Of a stretch of 64,000 nt of DNA, positions 37,771-45,829 are shown in pieces (positions within the stretch are counted from its first letter, which is position 1; each line of letters opens with the position of its first letter). The position numbers were made by a program, and so were the translations under genes. This stretch comes from Microbacterium saccharophilum (GTDB taxonomy: Bacteria > Actinomycetota > Actinomycetes > Actinomycetales > Microbacteriaceae), in NCBI RefSeq assembly GCF_007992455.1, contig NZ_BKAH01000003.1, forward strand, positions 248,001-312,000, in the 5' to 3' direction. The notes under the pieces were generated by a model. The model saw nothing but the letters and a program-made list of their open reading frames with translations, made no database searches and was not told the DNA's origin.

Positions 37771-39150
37771 TCAGCCGATCACCACCCGGGGCCGGGAGCG
37801 GACGGCATCCGACACCCGCAGCAGCAGGGCGACGATGAGCCAGTTCGCGACGAGGGACGACCCGCCGGCGGCGAGGAACGGCGTCGTGAGGCCGGTCAGC
37901 GGGATGAGGCGCGTGACGCCCCCGACCATGATGAACACCTGCAGCGCGATCGTGAAGGACAGTCCGGTCGCGAGGAGCTTGCCGAAGTCGTCCTGACCGG
38001 CGATGCCGATGCGGATGCCGCGGCTCGTGAACACCATGTAGAGGCACAGGATCGCGAAGGCGCCGATGAGGCCGAGCTCCTCCCCGAGGCTCGGGAAGAT
38101 GTAGTCGCTGTGCGCGAGGGGCGTCAGGCCCGGGCGGCCCTGACCGAGGCCCGTGCCGAGGAGCCCGCCGTGCGCGAGTCCGAAGATGCCGCTGACGAGC
38201 TGCATGCTCGAGTTGTCCATGAGCTCGGGGTTGAACGCGTCGAGCCAGTTCGTGAAGCGCGCGCCGACGTAGGGCAGCACCTGGGATGCCGCGAGCGCAC
38301 CGGTGACGGCGAGGGTGACGCCGAGGACGACCCAGCTGGTCTTCCCGGTCGCGGCGTAGATCATCGCGATGAACATGCCGAACATCAGCAGCCCCGTGCC
38401 GAGGTCGCGCTGCAGCACGATGATCGCCATCGACGCCAGCCACATGATCAGCAGCGGGCCGAGCTCCCGCGCGCGCGGCCAGGTCATCCCGAGGAACCGG
38501 GTGCCGACGGAGGTGAGCGCTTCGCGCGTGCGCACGAGGTAGCCGGCGAAGAAGATGCCGAGCGCGATCTTGGCGAGCTCGCCCGGCTGGAACGAGAAGA
38601 TCCCGCCGATCGAGACCCAGACGTCGGCGCCGGCATCCGTGCCGAGACCCGGCACGAACGGCAGGAGGAGCAGCAGGATGCCGGTGAGCCCGAAGAGGTA
38701 CGTGTAGCGGAAGAGCACGCGGTAGTTCTTCAGGAACACCACGACGGCGATGGCTCCCGCGATGGCGATGGCCGCCCAGACGAGCTGGCGGGTCGACAGC
38801 GCCTCCCAGCCGGTCAGCTCGTCCTCGATGTCGATGCGGTAGATCATCGCGAGACCGAGGCCGGAGAGCACCGTCGCGATCGGGACGACGAACGGGTCCG
38901 CGGAGCGGGCCGTGAAGCGGAGCACGACGTGCAGGGCCAGCACGAGGACCGTGAGGCCGCCGCAGTAGTACAGGAAGGTCCAGTCGATCGCGCCGAGGGC
39001 GCCGAGCTGCACGAGCGCGACGGCGGCGCCGTTGATGAGGAAGGCGAACAGCAGCAGTCCGAGCTCGCGGTTGCGCTGCGTCTGCGGCATCCGGAGGCGG
39101 CGGAGCGCCTTCATGACCGTCGTGTCGGTCGAGAGCTGCGTGTCGGTCAT
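37771..39150 (-). CDS. rodA: FtsW/RodA/SpoVE family glycosyltransferase
   Basis: The protein has 459 aa and about 12 membrane helices. SEDS proteins polymerise glycan strands from lipid II. Typical segments: FQPGELAKIALGIFFAGYL, VLQRDLGTGLLMFGMFIAMI, LAHSDYIFPSLGEELGLIG and VGGVTRLIPLTGLTTPF. Gene order makes it the RodA-type partner of PbpA. A cytoplasmic N-terminus of about 30 residues precedes the first helix. The ATG at 39150 overlaps the pstP stop (ATGA). Confidence 0.95.
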   Translation of the reverse strand: MTDTQLSTDTTVMKALRRLRMPQTQRNRELGLLLFAFLINGAAVALVQLGALGAIDWTFLYYCGGLTVLVLALHVVLRFTARSADPFVVPIATVLSGLGLAMIYRIDIEDELTGWEALSTRQLVWAAIAIAGAIAVVVFLKNYRVLFRYTYLFGLTGILLLLLPFVPGLGTDAGADVWVSIGGIFSFQPGELAKIALGIFFAGYLVRTREALTSVGTRFLGMTWPRARELGPLLIMWLASMAIIVLQRDLGTGLLMFGMFIAMIYAATGKTSWVVLGVTLAVTGALAASQVLPYVGARFTNWLDAFNPELMDNSSMQLVSGIFGLAHGGLLGTGLGQGRPGLTPLAHSDYIFPSLGEELGLIGAFAILCLYMVFTSRGIRIGIAGQDDFGKLLATGLSFTIALQVFIMVGGVTRLIPLTGLTTPFLAAGGSSLVANWLIVALLLRVSDAVRSRPRVVIG

Positions 39151-40388
39151 GGCACCTCCGTCACGGGGCGGAGGTTGTCGACGATCGCGACGGCGTCGGC
39201 CAGCGAGCGGGCCGAGATGGTCTGCTCGACCTCGTTGCGCTGGTACGCGGGCAGGTCGGCGAGCAGGATGCCGGTGTCGTCGTGCACGGAGGACAGGCTC
39301 AGGGGACCGATGTCCTGCTGTATCCCGCGGTAGATCACGACCGTGTCCTCGTCGGCGCCGATGAAGTAGCGCGTCTGCGTCCAGGAGTACGCGCCGAACA
39401 GGGCCACGGCGAAGGCGGCGAGGATCACGACGAGACCGACGATCCACCACACGCGGCGGCGGCGGGCGCGGCGCCAGTCCTCCTCGATGAGCTCCTCGAG
39501 GAACTCCGACGACGGCTCGTAGTGGGTGGGCTCGTTGGCCGCGACGCGGCCCGGGTGGAACCACCCGCCGCCCGTCCGCCCGGAGCGCGCCGCGGGGATC
39601 TCGATCCCCTGCGGGTTCGACGCGGAGCCCACGATCGTCGGGGTTCCGCTGACGAGGGGATGCTGTCCGCCGACGTCGACGATGACGATCGTGACGTTGT
39701 CGGGGGCCCCCGCGTCGAGCGCCTGCTTGAGGAGCAGGTCGGCGGTGCGGCCGGGGGCGAAGCCCTGGTCGAGGGTCTTCGAGGTGTGCGCGTCGTCCAC
39801 GACGCCGCAGAGGCCGTCGGAGCACAGCAGCCACCGGTCGCCCGGCTGCGTCGGCATGATGAAGGTGTCGACCTCGGGGTCGGGGTCCATGTCGCCGAGG
39901 ACGCGCATGAGCACGGAGCGGCGCGGGTGGTAGCGCGCCTCCTCCGGTGTGATGCGCCCGGAGTCGACCAGCCGCTGCACGAACGTGTGGTCCGTCGTGA
40001 TCTGCGTGAGCGCGCCGTCGCGGAAGAGGTAGATGCGCGAGTCGCCGATGTGCGCGATGACCGCGTGGTCCTCGACCATCATGAGGGCGCTGACGGTCGT
40101 GCCCATGCCCGCGAGCTCGGGGCGCTCGGCGACCGTCTCGATGAGCTGCCCGGCCGTCTCGGCGATCGCGTCGCGGAGATCGCGCTCCGCGTCGGCGGTG
40201 TCGATGTAGCCGTTCTCGAGGTCCTTCAGGCGATGGATGGCGATGCTCGAGGCCACGTCGCCGCCGGCGTGCCCGCCCATGCCGTCCGCGACGATGAACA
40301 GGTTCGCGCCGCAGTAGCCCGAATCCTGGTTGTTGGAGCGCACCTTCCCGGTGTGGGAGATGGCGGCGCTCGAGCCCTCGAAGACCAT
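39147..40388 (-). CDS. pstP: PP2C-family serine/threonine phosphatase PstP
   Basis: The protein has 413 aa. The PP2C domain (about 1-240) shows SNNQDSGYCG, VADGMGGHAGGDVAS, IGDSRIYLF, LLCSDGLCGVV and APDNVTIVIVDVG, with metal-binding Asp residues. A linker, one membrane helix (VWWIVGLVVILAAFAVALFG, about 312-331) and an extracellular tail follow. It reverses PknA/PknB phosphorylation of wall and division proteins. It ends 4 nt into rodA and starts 12 nt after fhaB. Confidence 0.96.
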   Translation of the reverse strand: MVFEGSSAAISHTGKVRSNNQDSGYCGANLFIVADGMGGHAGGDVASSIAIHRLKDLENGYIDTADAERDLRDAIAETAGQLIETVAERPELAGMGTTVSALMMVEDHAVIAHIGDSRIYLFRDGALTQITTDHTFVQRLVDSGRITPEEARYHPRRSVLMRVLGDMDPDPEVDTFIMPTQPGDRWLLCSDGLCGVVDDAHTSKTLDQGFAPGRTADLLLKQALDAGAPDNVTIVIVDVGGQHPLVSGTPTIVGSASNPQGIEIPAARSGRTGGGWFHPGRVAANEPTHYEPSSEFLEELIEEDWRRARRRRVWWIVGLVVILAAFAVALFGAYSWTQTRYFIGADEDTVVIYRGIQQDIGPLSLSSVHDDTGILLADLPAYQRNEVEQTISARSLADAVAIVDNLRPVTEVP

Positions 40389-40400
40389 GGTGGGCGGCCG

Positions 40401-40931
40401 CTACTTCCGCAGTTCGAACGTCGTCGCGCCGACCTTGATGGGGGCGCCCACGACGATCGGGACGGGTGTCGTGACGCGCGCGCCGTCGTGCCAGGTGCCG
40501 TTCGTGCTGTCGAGGTCCTGGATCATCCACTTGTCGCCCCACAGCAGCAGGCGCGCGTGGTGGCTGGAGGTGTAGTCGTCTCGGATGACGAGACCCGATT
40601 CGCTGGAGCGGCCGATCGTGAGGGGCTCACCCCCGAGCGGCAGCTCGAGCCCGGCCTTCGGGCCGCTCGTGATGACGATGCGGGACACCGCGTCGCGGGT
40701 CGCGGGGACCGGGCCGGACGTGCGCGGCGGGCGGGGCGGGGCGACCGGGGCGACGGGCGCCGTCGCGGCACCGGCCGCGGCGGCCGGCACGGGGGCGGGG
40801 CCGGGCTCGGGCATCTTCCGCACCTTCACGCCGAAGAGGTCGGCGCGCAGCGAATAGACGACGGCGAAGACGAAGAACCACAGCAGGACGAGGAAGCCCA
40901 CCTGCAGCAGCAGGAGGGTCAGTTCGCTCAC
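40401..40931 (-). CDS. fhaB: FHA domain protein FhaB (FipA)
   Basis: The protein has 176 aa. One N-terminal membrane helix (LTLLLLQVGFLVLLWFFVFAV, about 4-24) is followed by a Pro/Ala-rich linker (about 43-75) and a C-terminal FHA domain with IGRSSESGLVI, SSHHARLL and DLDSTNGTWHDG. FHA domains bind phospho-threonine, so it reads signals from PknA/PknB. In mycobacteria FipA links phosphorylated FtsZ to FtsQ. It starts with GTG overlapping the fhaA stop (GTGA). Confidence 0.94.
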   Translation of the reverse strand: MSELTLLLLQVGFLVLLWFFVFAVVYSLRADLFGVKVRKMPEPGPAPVPAAAAGAATAPVAPVAPPRPPRTSGPVPATRDAVSRIVITSGPKAGLELPLGGEPLTIGRSSESGLVIRDDYTSSHHARLLLWGDKWMIQDLDSTNGTWHDGARVTTPVPIVVGAPIKVGATTFELRK

Positions 40932-41653
40932 GGGGTCCCTCCGTAGCCGAAGGCGCGCGTCGCGTCGGGTGCGGGCGGCCGCGGCGGCGTCGCCTGGGCG
41001 ACGACGCGGAACACGATGTCGGTATGCCCGATCCGGACGACGGAGTCCGGCGCGAGCGGCGCCTCGGTGACGGGACGCCCGTCGAGGGTCGTGCCGTTCG
41101 TGGACTTCATGTCGCGGACCATGGCGCGCTCGCCGTCCCACAGGATCTCGACGTGGCGGCGGCTCGTGCCGGCATCCGGGATCGTGATGTCGGCATCGCT
41201 GCCGCGCCCGATCACCGTCCGGCTCTTCACGAGCGGATGCCGTTTCCCGGCGATCTCCACGACGCCGCGCCAGGCGACCTCACCGGCGGCCGTCCGGGAC
41301 TGGACGCGCAGCGTGCCCGTGGCCAGCTGGTCGTCGGCGCGGATGTCGATCGTGACGGGGCCCGCGAAGCTGAAGCCCTGCGCCTTGGCGTGCGCGTCGA
41401 CGAGGCGGTGCAGCTCATCGTCCAGCGTCGTGCCGAGCGAGCGCATGCGCTCCTCGTCGGCCGGAGCCAGCCGCACCTCGAAGGTGTTGGGGGCGAGGAT
41501 GCGGTCGCGGCTGACGACCGCGGCCTTCGCGTCGAGCTCGCTGCGGAGTGCGGCGGCGACCTCGACGGGTTGCACGCCGCTGCGGAAGGTCTTCGCGAAG
41601 GCGCTGTTGAGCGCGCGCTCGAGTCCCTTCTCGAAGCTGTCAAGTAGTCCCAC
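40928..41653 (-). CDS. fhaA: DUF3662 and FHA domain protein FhaA
   Basis: The protein has 241 aa. The N-terminal DUF3662 domain (about 1-115) begins MGLLDSFEKGLERALNSAFAK. The FHA domain (about 145-220) shows VIGRGSDADITI, TSRRHVEI and MKSTNGTTLDG. It is a phospho-threonine reader and the first gene of the fhaA-to-pknB operon. In mycobacteria FhaA binds the phosphorylated pseudokinase part of MviN, which is absent from the MurJ here. GTG at 41653 with GAGGAG upstream. Mycobacterial FhaA has a long linker that this short form lacks. Confidence 0.95.
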   Translation of the reverse strand: MGLLDSFEKGLERALNSAFAKTFRSGVQPVEVAAALRSELDAKAAVVSRDRILAPNTFEVRLAPADEERMRSLGTTLDDELHRLVDAHAKAQGFSFAGPVTIDIRADDQLATGTLRVQSRTAAGEVAWRGVVEIAGKRHPLVKSRTVIGRGSDADITIPDAGTSRRHVEILWDGERAMVRDMKSTNGTTLDGRPVTEAPLAPDSVVRIGHTDIVFRVVAQATPPRPPAPDATRAFGYGGTP

Positions 41654-41798
41654 GGGGCTCCTCTGGCATGCCGGCCGGTGGGTACATGCTAATTGGTGAC
41701 CCTGTGCGTCGCCGGGACCCGGGCCCCGGCGGGTGCGATTCTGCCGTCGCCGTGCCGCGTGATATCCTCGGGAAGTTGATTCCGGTGCTACCGGATTC

Positions 41799-41882
41799 GC
41801 GCGAGTGGCGGAATAGGCAGACGCGCTGGCTTCAGGTGCCAGTGCCCGAAAGGGCGTGGGGGTTCAACTCCCCCCTCGCGCA
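41799..41882 (+). tRNA. tRNA-Leu (anticodon CAG)
   Basis: An 84-nt class II tRNA with acceptor GCGCGAG pairing CTCGCGC and a long variable arm (TGCCCGAAAGGGCG). The anticodon stem CTGGC/GCCAG encloses TTCAGGT with CAG at 41833-41835. The T-arm is GGGGGTTCAACTCCCCC. CCA is not encoded. A short inverted repeat, TCCGGT/ACCGGA, sits just before its 5' end (41781-41795). Confidence 0.97.
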
Positions 41883-41890
41883 CAGCGCAC

Positions 41891-41937
41891 GAAGAACCCG
41901 GTCAGAGCAATGTGCTCCGGCCGGGTTCTTCGCTTTC
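41891..41937 (+). terminator. Terminator after tRNA-Leu
   Basis: GAAGAACCCGG (41891-41901) pairs with CCGGGTTCTTC (41921-41931), with an inner stem GAGCA/TGCTC (41905-41917). GCTTTC follows. It separates the tRNA from the convergent AMIN-like gene. Confidence 0.75.
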
Positions 41938-42007
41938 CGGACTGGTGAGGATGTCGGGCGGCCGGGCGCTCCGGGGTGGCGGTGAAGCGACCGGCCGGAC
42001 CGGCGCC

Positions 42008-42559
42008 TCACCAGCGGTGGGTCACGTCGACGACCAGCCGACTGCCGGTGCCCGGGCCGTCGAGGATGAACATCCGGAACGGAAGGCGTGCACGCACCCC
42101 CAGCGCGATCGTGCTCTGACCTTCGCTGCTTCCCGCCCACGCCGCCTGGCGGAAGGTCGAGTAGCCTGCGACGTCGACGAGCTCCCGCTTGTCGGCCGGG
42201 CGGTACGTGAGCCCTCCGGTGTCGACGTCGTGGTCGGGCGCGAAGGCGACGATCTGCAGGTCTGCCGCGCCGCGCACCGGCACCGGGACGCCGGAGGCAT
42301 CGGTGCGCACCTCGGTGACATAGCGGACGTCGTATCCGTGGATGTCGCCCCGCACGTCGATGACGAGCCTGTCGAAGCATGCGTGGCGTCCGGCGCGCAC
42401 GCCGGTCAGTGAGGCATCCATCGTGCCGATCAGATGGGACTCCGCGAGCGATCCCCACGTGATGCCGCAGTACGGCGCGGCGGTTGCCGCGGGGCCGGCA
42501 GACACCAGGAAGCCGGCGCCGAGCAGGATGCTCATCGATAGTGCAAAGGAACGCTTCAT
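42008..42559 (-). CDS. Secreted AMIN-like domain protein
   Basis: The protein has 183 aa with a Sec signal peptide (MKRSFALSMSILLGAGFLV, cut near AATAAP, residue ~27). The mature part resembles the AMIN-like beta-domain of actinobacterial secreted proteins: DASLTGVRAGRHACFDRLVI, then GYSTFRQAAWAGSSEGQSTI, and an end GTGSRLVVDVTHRW. AMIN domains bind wall polymers in other bacteria, but no function is shown for this family. Two cysteines of the mature part may pair. AGGAG lies 9 nt before the ATG. It appears monocistronic. Confidence 0.72.
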   Translation of the reverse strand: MKRSFALSMSILLGAGFLVSAGPAATAAPYCGITWGSLAESHLIGTMDASLTGVRAGRHACFDRLVIDVRGDIHGYDVRYVTEVRTDASGVPVPVRGAADLQIVAFAPDHDVDTGGLTYRPADKRELVDVAGYSTFRQAAWAGSSEGQSTIALGVRARLPFRMFILDGPGTGSRLVVDVTHRW

Positions 42560-42678
42560 CGCGACCCACTCCTCGAGGGTTCAGGCCACCCACCGCACAT
42601 CGTACGCGCGGGTCTGCGCCGGCATCAGGCCGGCAAGGTCACGGAATCGGTGTCATTTCCACCCGCACGGTCGCGGGT

Positions 42679-43317
42679 TCAGATCAGCTTGTGCAGGCGG
42701 CGGAGCGTCTCCTCCGCGCCGGCGGCGTCCCGCGCCGCGATGCAGTCGCGCAGCCGCGTGTAGGCCTCGGTGCGGTCTTCCACGGCGGGGAGGAACGGCG
42801 TCCATCCGCGCAGACTGTGCCGGATCGTCACCGACGCCTCGCGGGCGAAGCCCTCGAACACCCGGTTGGCCGCCGCCACAGTGACCTTCTCGAAGAGAGC
42901 GGCGTTCGCGTCGAACAGCTGGAGCCCGTCGTGCTCGACCGCGCGGATGACCGCATCCGCCGCCGCGACGAGGCCCGCGAGCTCGTCGTCGGTGCAGCGT
43001 GTGAGGGCGAGATGCATGATGTTGCCGAGCATGTAGACCGTGAAGGCGCCCATGTCGCCGCGTGTGTGGTCGTCGTGCTCCGCGACGCGCGTGTAGCGCC
43101 CGACCGCGATCTCGACGAGGCCGAAGCGCTCGAGGCGCTGGAGGGCCTCCCGTACGGGCGTGCGGGAGACGCCCAGGTCGGCGGCCAGGTCGACGTCGCG
43201 CAGTCGCTCGCCCGGGGCCAGGCGGCCGCCCAGAATGGCGTCGCCGATGCGCGCGTACACCTCGTCGCTGAGGATGGTGCCGCTCGTGAGGTCGATGGGA
43301 GGGAGTCTCGTGCGCAT
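42679..43317 (-). CDS. GntR/FadR family transcriptional regulator with FCD domain
   Basis: The protein has 212 aa. The N-terminal winged helix (about 15-80) shows LAPGERLRDVDLAADLGVSRTPVREALQRLE. The C-terminal all-helical FCD domain (about 85-210) binds a small carboxylate ligand in this family, often with a metal held by Asp/His residues. No metabolic target gene is adjacent, so the ligand is unknown. TACACT lies 9 nt before the ATG. The upstream gap contains GTGAC/GTCAC repeats that may be its operator. Confidence 0.9.
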   Translation of the reverse strand: MRTRLPPIDLTSGTILSDEVYARIGDAILGGRLAPGERLRDVDLAADLGVSRTPVREALQRLERFGLVEIAVGRYTRVAEHDDHTRGDMGAFTVYMLGNIMHLALTRCTDDELAGLVAAADAVIRAVEHDGLQLFDANAALFEKVTVAAANRVFEGFAREASVTIRHSLRGWTPFLPAVEDRTEAYTRLRDCIAARDAAGAEETLRRLHKLI

Positions 43318-43395
43318 GGCCGCTCCAGTGTAGGGCCGACGTGGGGCGGATTCTCATGATCCTCCCACTCGCCAGGGAATCGATATATCAGTAGA

Positions 43396-43421
43396 GTGAC
43401 CAGCGTCACGCTCGTCGTGAC
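43396..43421. promoter_or_regulatory. GTGAC/GTCAC repeats upstream of gntR
   Basis: GTGAC (43396-43400), GTCAC (43405-43409) and GTGAC (43417-43421) form an inverted pair plus a further half site, about 80 bp upstream of the GntR start. A GATATATC palindrome is nearby at 43382-43389. Confidence 0.35.
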
Positions 43422-43440
43422 ATATCCGGGGGGATCCGTC

Positions 43441-43483
43441 GACGCCCGGGCGAGCGTTGCATCTGCCGTGGCGCCCGGGCGTC
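43441..43483. repeat. 12-bp inverted repeat made of twin CGCCCGGGCG palindromes upstream of cspA
   Basis: GACGCCCGGGCG (43441-43452) is repeated inverted as CGCCCGGGCGTC (43472-43483) across 19 bp. Each arm contains the self-palindrome CGCCCGGGCG, with centres 29 bp apart. Confidence 0.7.
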
Positions 43484-43567
43484 GAATGGGAGCCGGCGTG
43501 CAACATCTGCGTAACCATCGCAGACGTGCTTCCCTGCACCGGCATACGGCCGTTACCGTGGGATCAC

Positions 43568-43585
43568 CCGGCGCGGACGCGCCGG
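43568..43585 (+). promoter_or_regulatory. Stable hairpin in the cspA leader
   Basis: CCGGCGCG and CGCGCCGG form a perfect 8-bp stem around GA, ending 8 nt before the ribosome site GGAGGT (43594-43599). It may shape temperature-dependent translation. Confidence 0.45.
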
Positions 43586-43611
43586 ACTCATGCGGAGGTA
43601 AAGGCAGTTTC

Positions 43612-43818
43612 ATGAGCACCAGCGGTACCGTCAAGTGGTTCAACTCGGAGAAGGGCTTCGGGTTCATCGCACCCGATGAGGGCGGCGCTGACGTGTTCGC
43701 CCACTACTCCGCCATCCAGTCGGGCGGCTACCGCTCGCTCGAGGAGAACCAGCGTGTCGAGTTCGAGATCGCACAGGGCCCCAAGGGCCTGCAGGCGGAG
43801 AACATCCGCCCGCTGTGA
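43612..43818 (+). CDS. cspA: Cold-shock domain protein
   Basis: The protein has 68 aa, the standard cold-shock length. It carries RNP1 (KGFGFIAP) and RNP2 (DVFAHYSAI) motifs for binding single-stranded RNA or DNA. Start: [24 protein letters not shown] sits 12 nt before the ATG, a rather long gap. The leader has inverted repeats described separately. It converges with the coiled-coil gene, 9 bp away. Confidence 0.95.
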   Translation: MSTSGTVKWFNSEKGFGFIAPDEGGADVFAHYSAIQSGGYRSLEENQRVEFEIAQGPKGLQAENIRPL

Positions 43819-43827
43819 TCGACGGCG

Positions 43828-45084
43828 TCAGCCCCTCGTGAGACGGTCGTAGTCCGCGAGGGCTGACGCGTCCTCGGCGTCCCGCAGCGCCCGACGCGCC
43901 GCATCCAGGGCCGCCACCGGATCGTCGGCGCCGCGCGCCCGCGCGAGGTGCTGCTCCGCAGCCGCGAGCCGCACCCGTGCGTCGGCCCCGGCCTGCGCGA
44001 CCGCCGGAGCCGCGTGGGCGATCGCCTGCCGTGCCGCGGCCAGGGCCCCGGGCAGCGCCGTCCGCGCACCCCGCAGCCGCTGCTGCGCCGTGCGCGCATC
44101 GCCGAGCGCGAGGTCGAGCCGGTCCCGGAGGCGCGCGACGGCGGCCACGCTCGCCGTGGGACGGCGGAGCGCGTGCTCCTCCGCGGCCGTCAGCGCCACC
44201 TCGATCTCCCGCATCTGCCCGCCGAGCCGCGCCGCGTCGGCGGGTTCGAGACCGTCGCGCACCGTCGTCGCCTGACGCAGCGCCGCGCGGGCCGCCTCCA
44301 GCTCGCCCGCCACGGCTTCCGCGGCATCCACCACGACGCGGTGATTCTCCTCGAGGGTCCGCGCGGCGGTCTGCGTGCGGCGCAGCATCCGTTCGGCGCG
44401 CGTGAGCGACGCCAGCGCGCTGCGCGTCGGATCAGCCGCGCGCTCGGCGGCATCCCGCAGCAGCCGCCCCGCCTCGGCGAGCCCTGCGCGCGCGTCCGCG
44501 GCCGCCCGCGCGGCGTCGGCCCACTCGGCCGCGTCGAACCGGGCCGCCAGGTCATCCAGCAGGGGCTGCGGATCGCCGATCTGATCGCGGAGGGCCGCCC
44601 AGCGCTCCTGCGCGGCCTGCACCTGCGCGGCCGCGGTGACGTTGGCCGTCATCCAGTCCGCGTGCTCCGTGCGGGCGTGCGCGATGGCGGCGGTCGCGGC
44701 GTCGGTCCGCGTGCGGATGCGCCGGCTTACCCGCGTCACCTCATCGGGGTGGGTGTCGGGGCCGAGCTCCTGGAACTCCGCGAACGCCTCGTCGCGCGCG
44801 TGCTGCGCCGCCATCCGCGCCCGCCGCAGCGTTGCGGGGGCGGTGCCGTCGTAGAGCGCCCCGGACAGCTCCACCTCGATGTCCAGCTCGGCGACGGCGT
44901 CGTCCAGCCGGACGAGGGCGGACCCGGCCTCGATCCGCTCCCGCTCGGCTGCGGCGCGGGCGCGCGGGGAGCGGCGCGCACGCCGCAGCGCCCAGATCGC
45001 CGCGGCCGCGAGCGCCGCGGCGGCCCCGAAGACGATCAGCGCGGGCACGGCCCACTGCCAGAACGACTCCGGGGCCCCGTTCAC
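43828..45084 (-). CDS. Hypothetical membrane-anchored coiled-coil protein, 418 aa
   Basis: I recognise no family with confidence. A single N-terminal membrane helix (about 12-33) follows MNGAPESFWQW. The rest is almost purely Ala/Arg/Glu-rich helix and should form long coiled coils in the cytoplasm (for example RALRDAEDASALADYDRL at the end). Trp/Pro interruptions occur near residues 150-175. The composition resembles TPM-domain-associated coiled-coil proteins of Actinobacteria, but no TPM domain is present. The GTG at 45084 overlaps the HAD gene by 4 nt, so the two are co-translated. Confidence 0.6.
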   Translation of the reverse strand: MNGAPESFWQWAVPALIVFGAAAALAAAAIWALRRARRSPRARAAAERERIEAGSALVRLDDAVAELDIEVELSGALYDGTAPATLRRARMAAQHARDEAFAEFQELGPDTHPDEVTRVSRRIRTRTDAATAAIAHARTEHADWMTANVTAAAQVQAAQERWAALRDQIGDPQPLLDDLAARFDAAEWADAARAAADARAGLAEAGRLLRDAAERAADPTRSALASLTRAERMLRRTQTAARTLEENHRVVVDAAEAVAGELEAARAALRQATTVRDGLEPADAARLGGQMREIEVALTAAEEHALRRPTASVAAVARLRDRLDLALGDARTAQQRLRGARTALPGALAAARQAIAHAAPAVAQAGADARVRLAAAEQHLARARGADDPVAALDAARRALRDAEDASALADYDRLTRG

Positions 45085-45761
45085 GTCTCGTCCTCGATGA
45101 GCAGCAGCGCCCGCAGCTGTGCGGCGGTGTCGACGACGGCCTGCGCGCCCTCGGACTCATGCGGCCAGCTGAAGCCCCAGCGCACGAAGATGACCGGCAC
45201 CCCGTGCTCTGCGCCGCCCTCCACGTCGTGGTGGCGATCGCCGATGAGGACCGGCCGGCTCGTATCGCAGCCGGCCGCGGCGAGCTGGCGCAGCGCCTCG
45301 CCGACGATGTCGGCCTTGGAGGCCAGCGTCTTCTCGTCCGGCGTCGCGCCCACGATCGCCTGCAGGTGCTCGGCCAGCTCGAAGTGGTCCATGAGCGCAG
45401 AGACCTGCACCTCGGGCTTCGAGCTCGCGGTCGCCTGCGGGATGCCTGCCGCCGCGAGCTCCGCGATGAGCTCGCCCATCCCGGGATACAGCTTCGCGCC
45501 CGTCGTGTACCCGTCGGCCTTGCCGATCACGCGGTAGTGCGCGACGGCCTCCGCGGCCCGCTCCGGCGTCATCCCCGCGTTCGCCTGGAACGACTCGTGC
45601 ATGGGCGGCCCGATCCAGTGCACGAGCTCGGCGCGGGTAGGCGCCGGCAGCCCGAAGTCCGCGAGGCACAGCGTGAGCCGGCGCAGGATCCCCTCCGAGG
45701 CGTCGACGAGCGTCCCGTCGACGTCCCACAGGATGCAGCTCCACGGTGATCGGCTCGTCAT
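45081..45761 (-). CDS. HAD-family hydrolase (phosphoglycolate phosphatase-like)
   Basis: The protein has 226 aa. HAD motif I is LWDVDGTLVDA with nucleophile Asp13 and Asp15, motif II is TASSKP, the lysine region is ATPDEKTLASK, and motif IV is LIGDRHHDVEGG. A helical cap domain lies between. It resembles Gph/PpaX-type phosphatases; the substrate is unknown. TAGGGT lies 7 nt before the ATG at 45761, so the mRNA may be leaderless. An in-frame GTG at 45770 would overlap that hexamer. Confidence 0.9.
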   Translation of the reverse strand: MTSRSPWSCILWDVDGTLVDASEGILRRLTLCLADFGLPAPTRAELVHWIGPPMHESFQANAGMTPERAAEAVAHYRVIGKADGYTTGAKLYPGMGELIAELAAAGIPQATASSKPEVQVSALMDHFELAEHLQAIVGATPDEKTLASKADIVGEALRQLAAAGCDTSRPVLIGDRHHDVEGGAEHGVPVIFVRWGFSWPHESEGAQAVVDTAAQLRALLLIEDET

Positions 45762-45768
45762 GGTGACC

Positions 45769-45774
45769 ACCCTA
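45769..45774 (-). promoter_or_regulatory. -10 hexamer TAGGGT of the HAD gene (leaderless type)
   Basis: TAGGGT on the minus strand lies 7 nt before the ATG at 45761, with no ribosome site between. Confidence 0.45.
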
Positions 45775-45816
45775 CAAACCCCGTCGCGACCGGCCGGCCC
45801 GGATCCGCCCGGCGGG

Positions 45817-45822
45817 TAGGCT
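45817..45822 (+). promoter_or_regulatory. -10 hexamer TAGGCT of nucS (leaderless type)
   Basis: TAGGCT lies 7 nt before the GTG at 45830 and no ribosome site is present. Confidence 0.45.
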
Positions 45823-45829
45823 CGACGCC

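Noticed and set aside
41799..45770. Possible genomic island beside tRNA-Leu
   Set aside because: No integrase, no repeat of the tRNA 3' end and no composition shift were seen, although the genes are less conserved than their neighbours.
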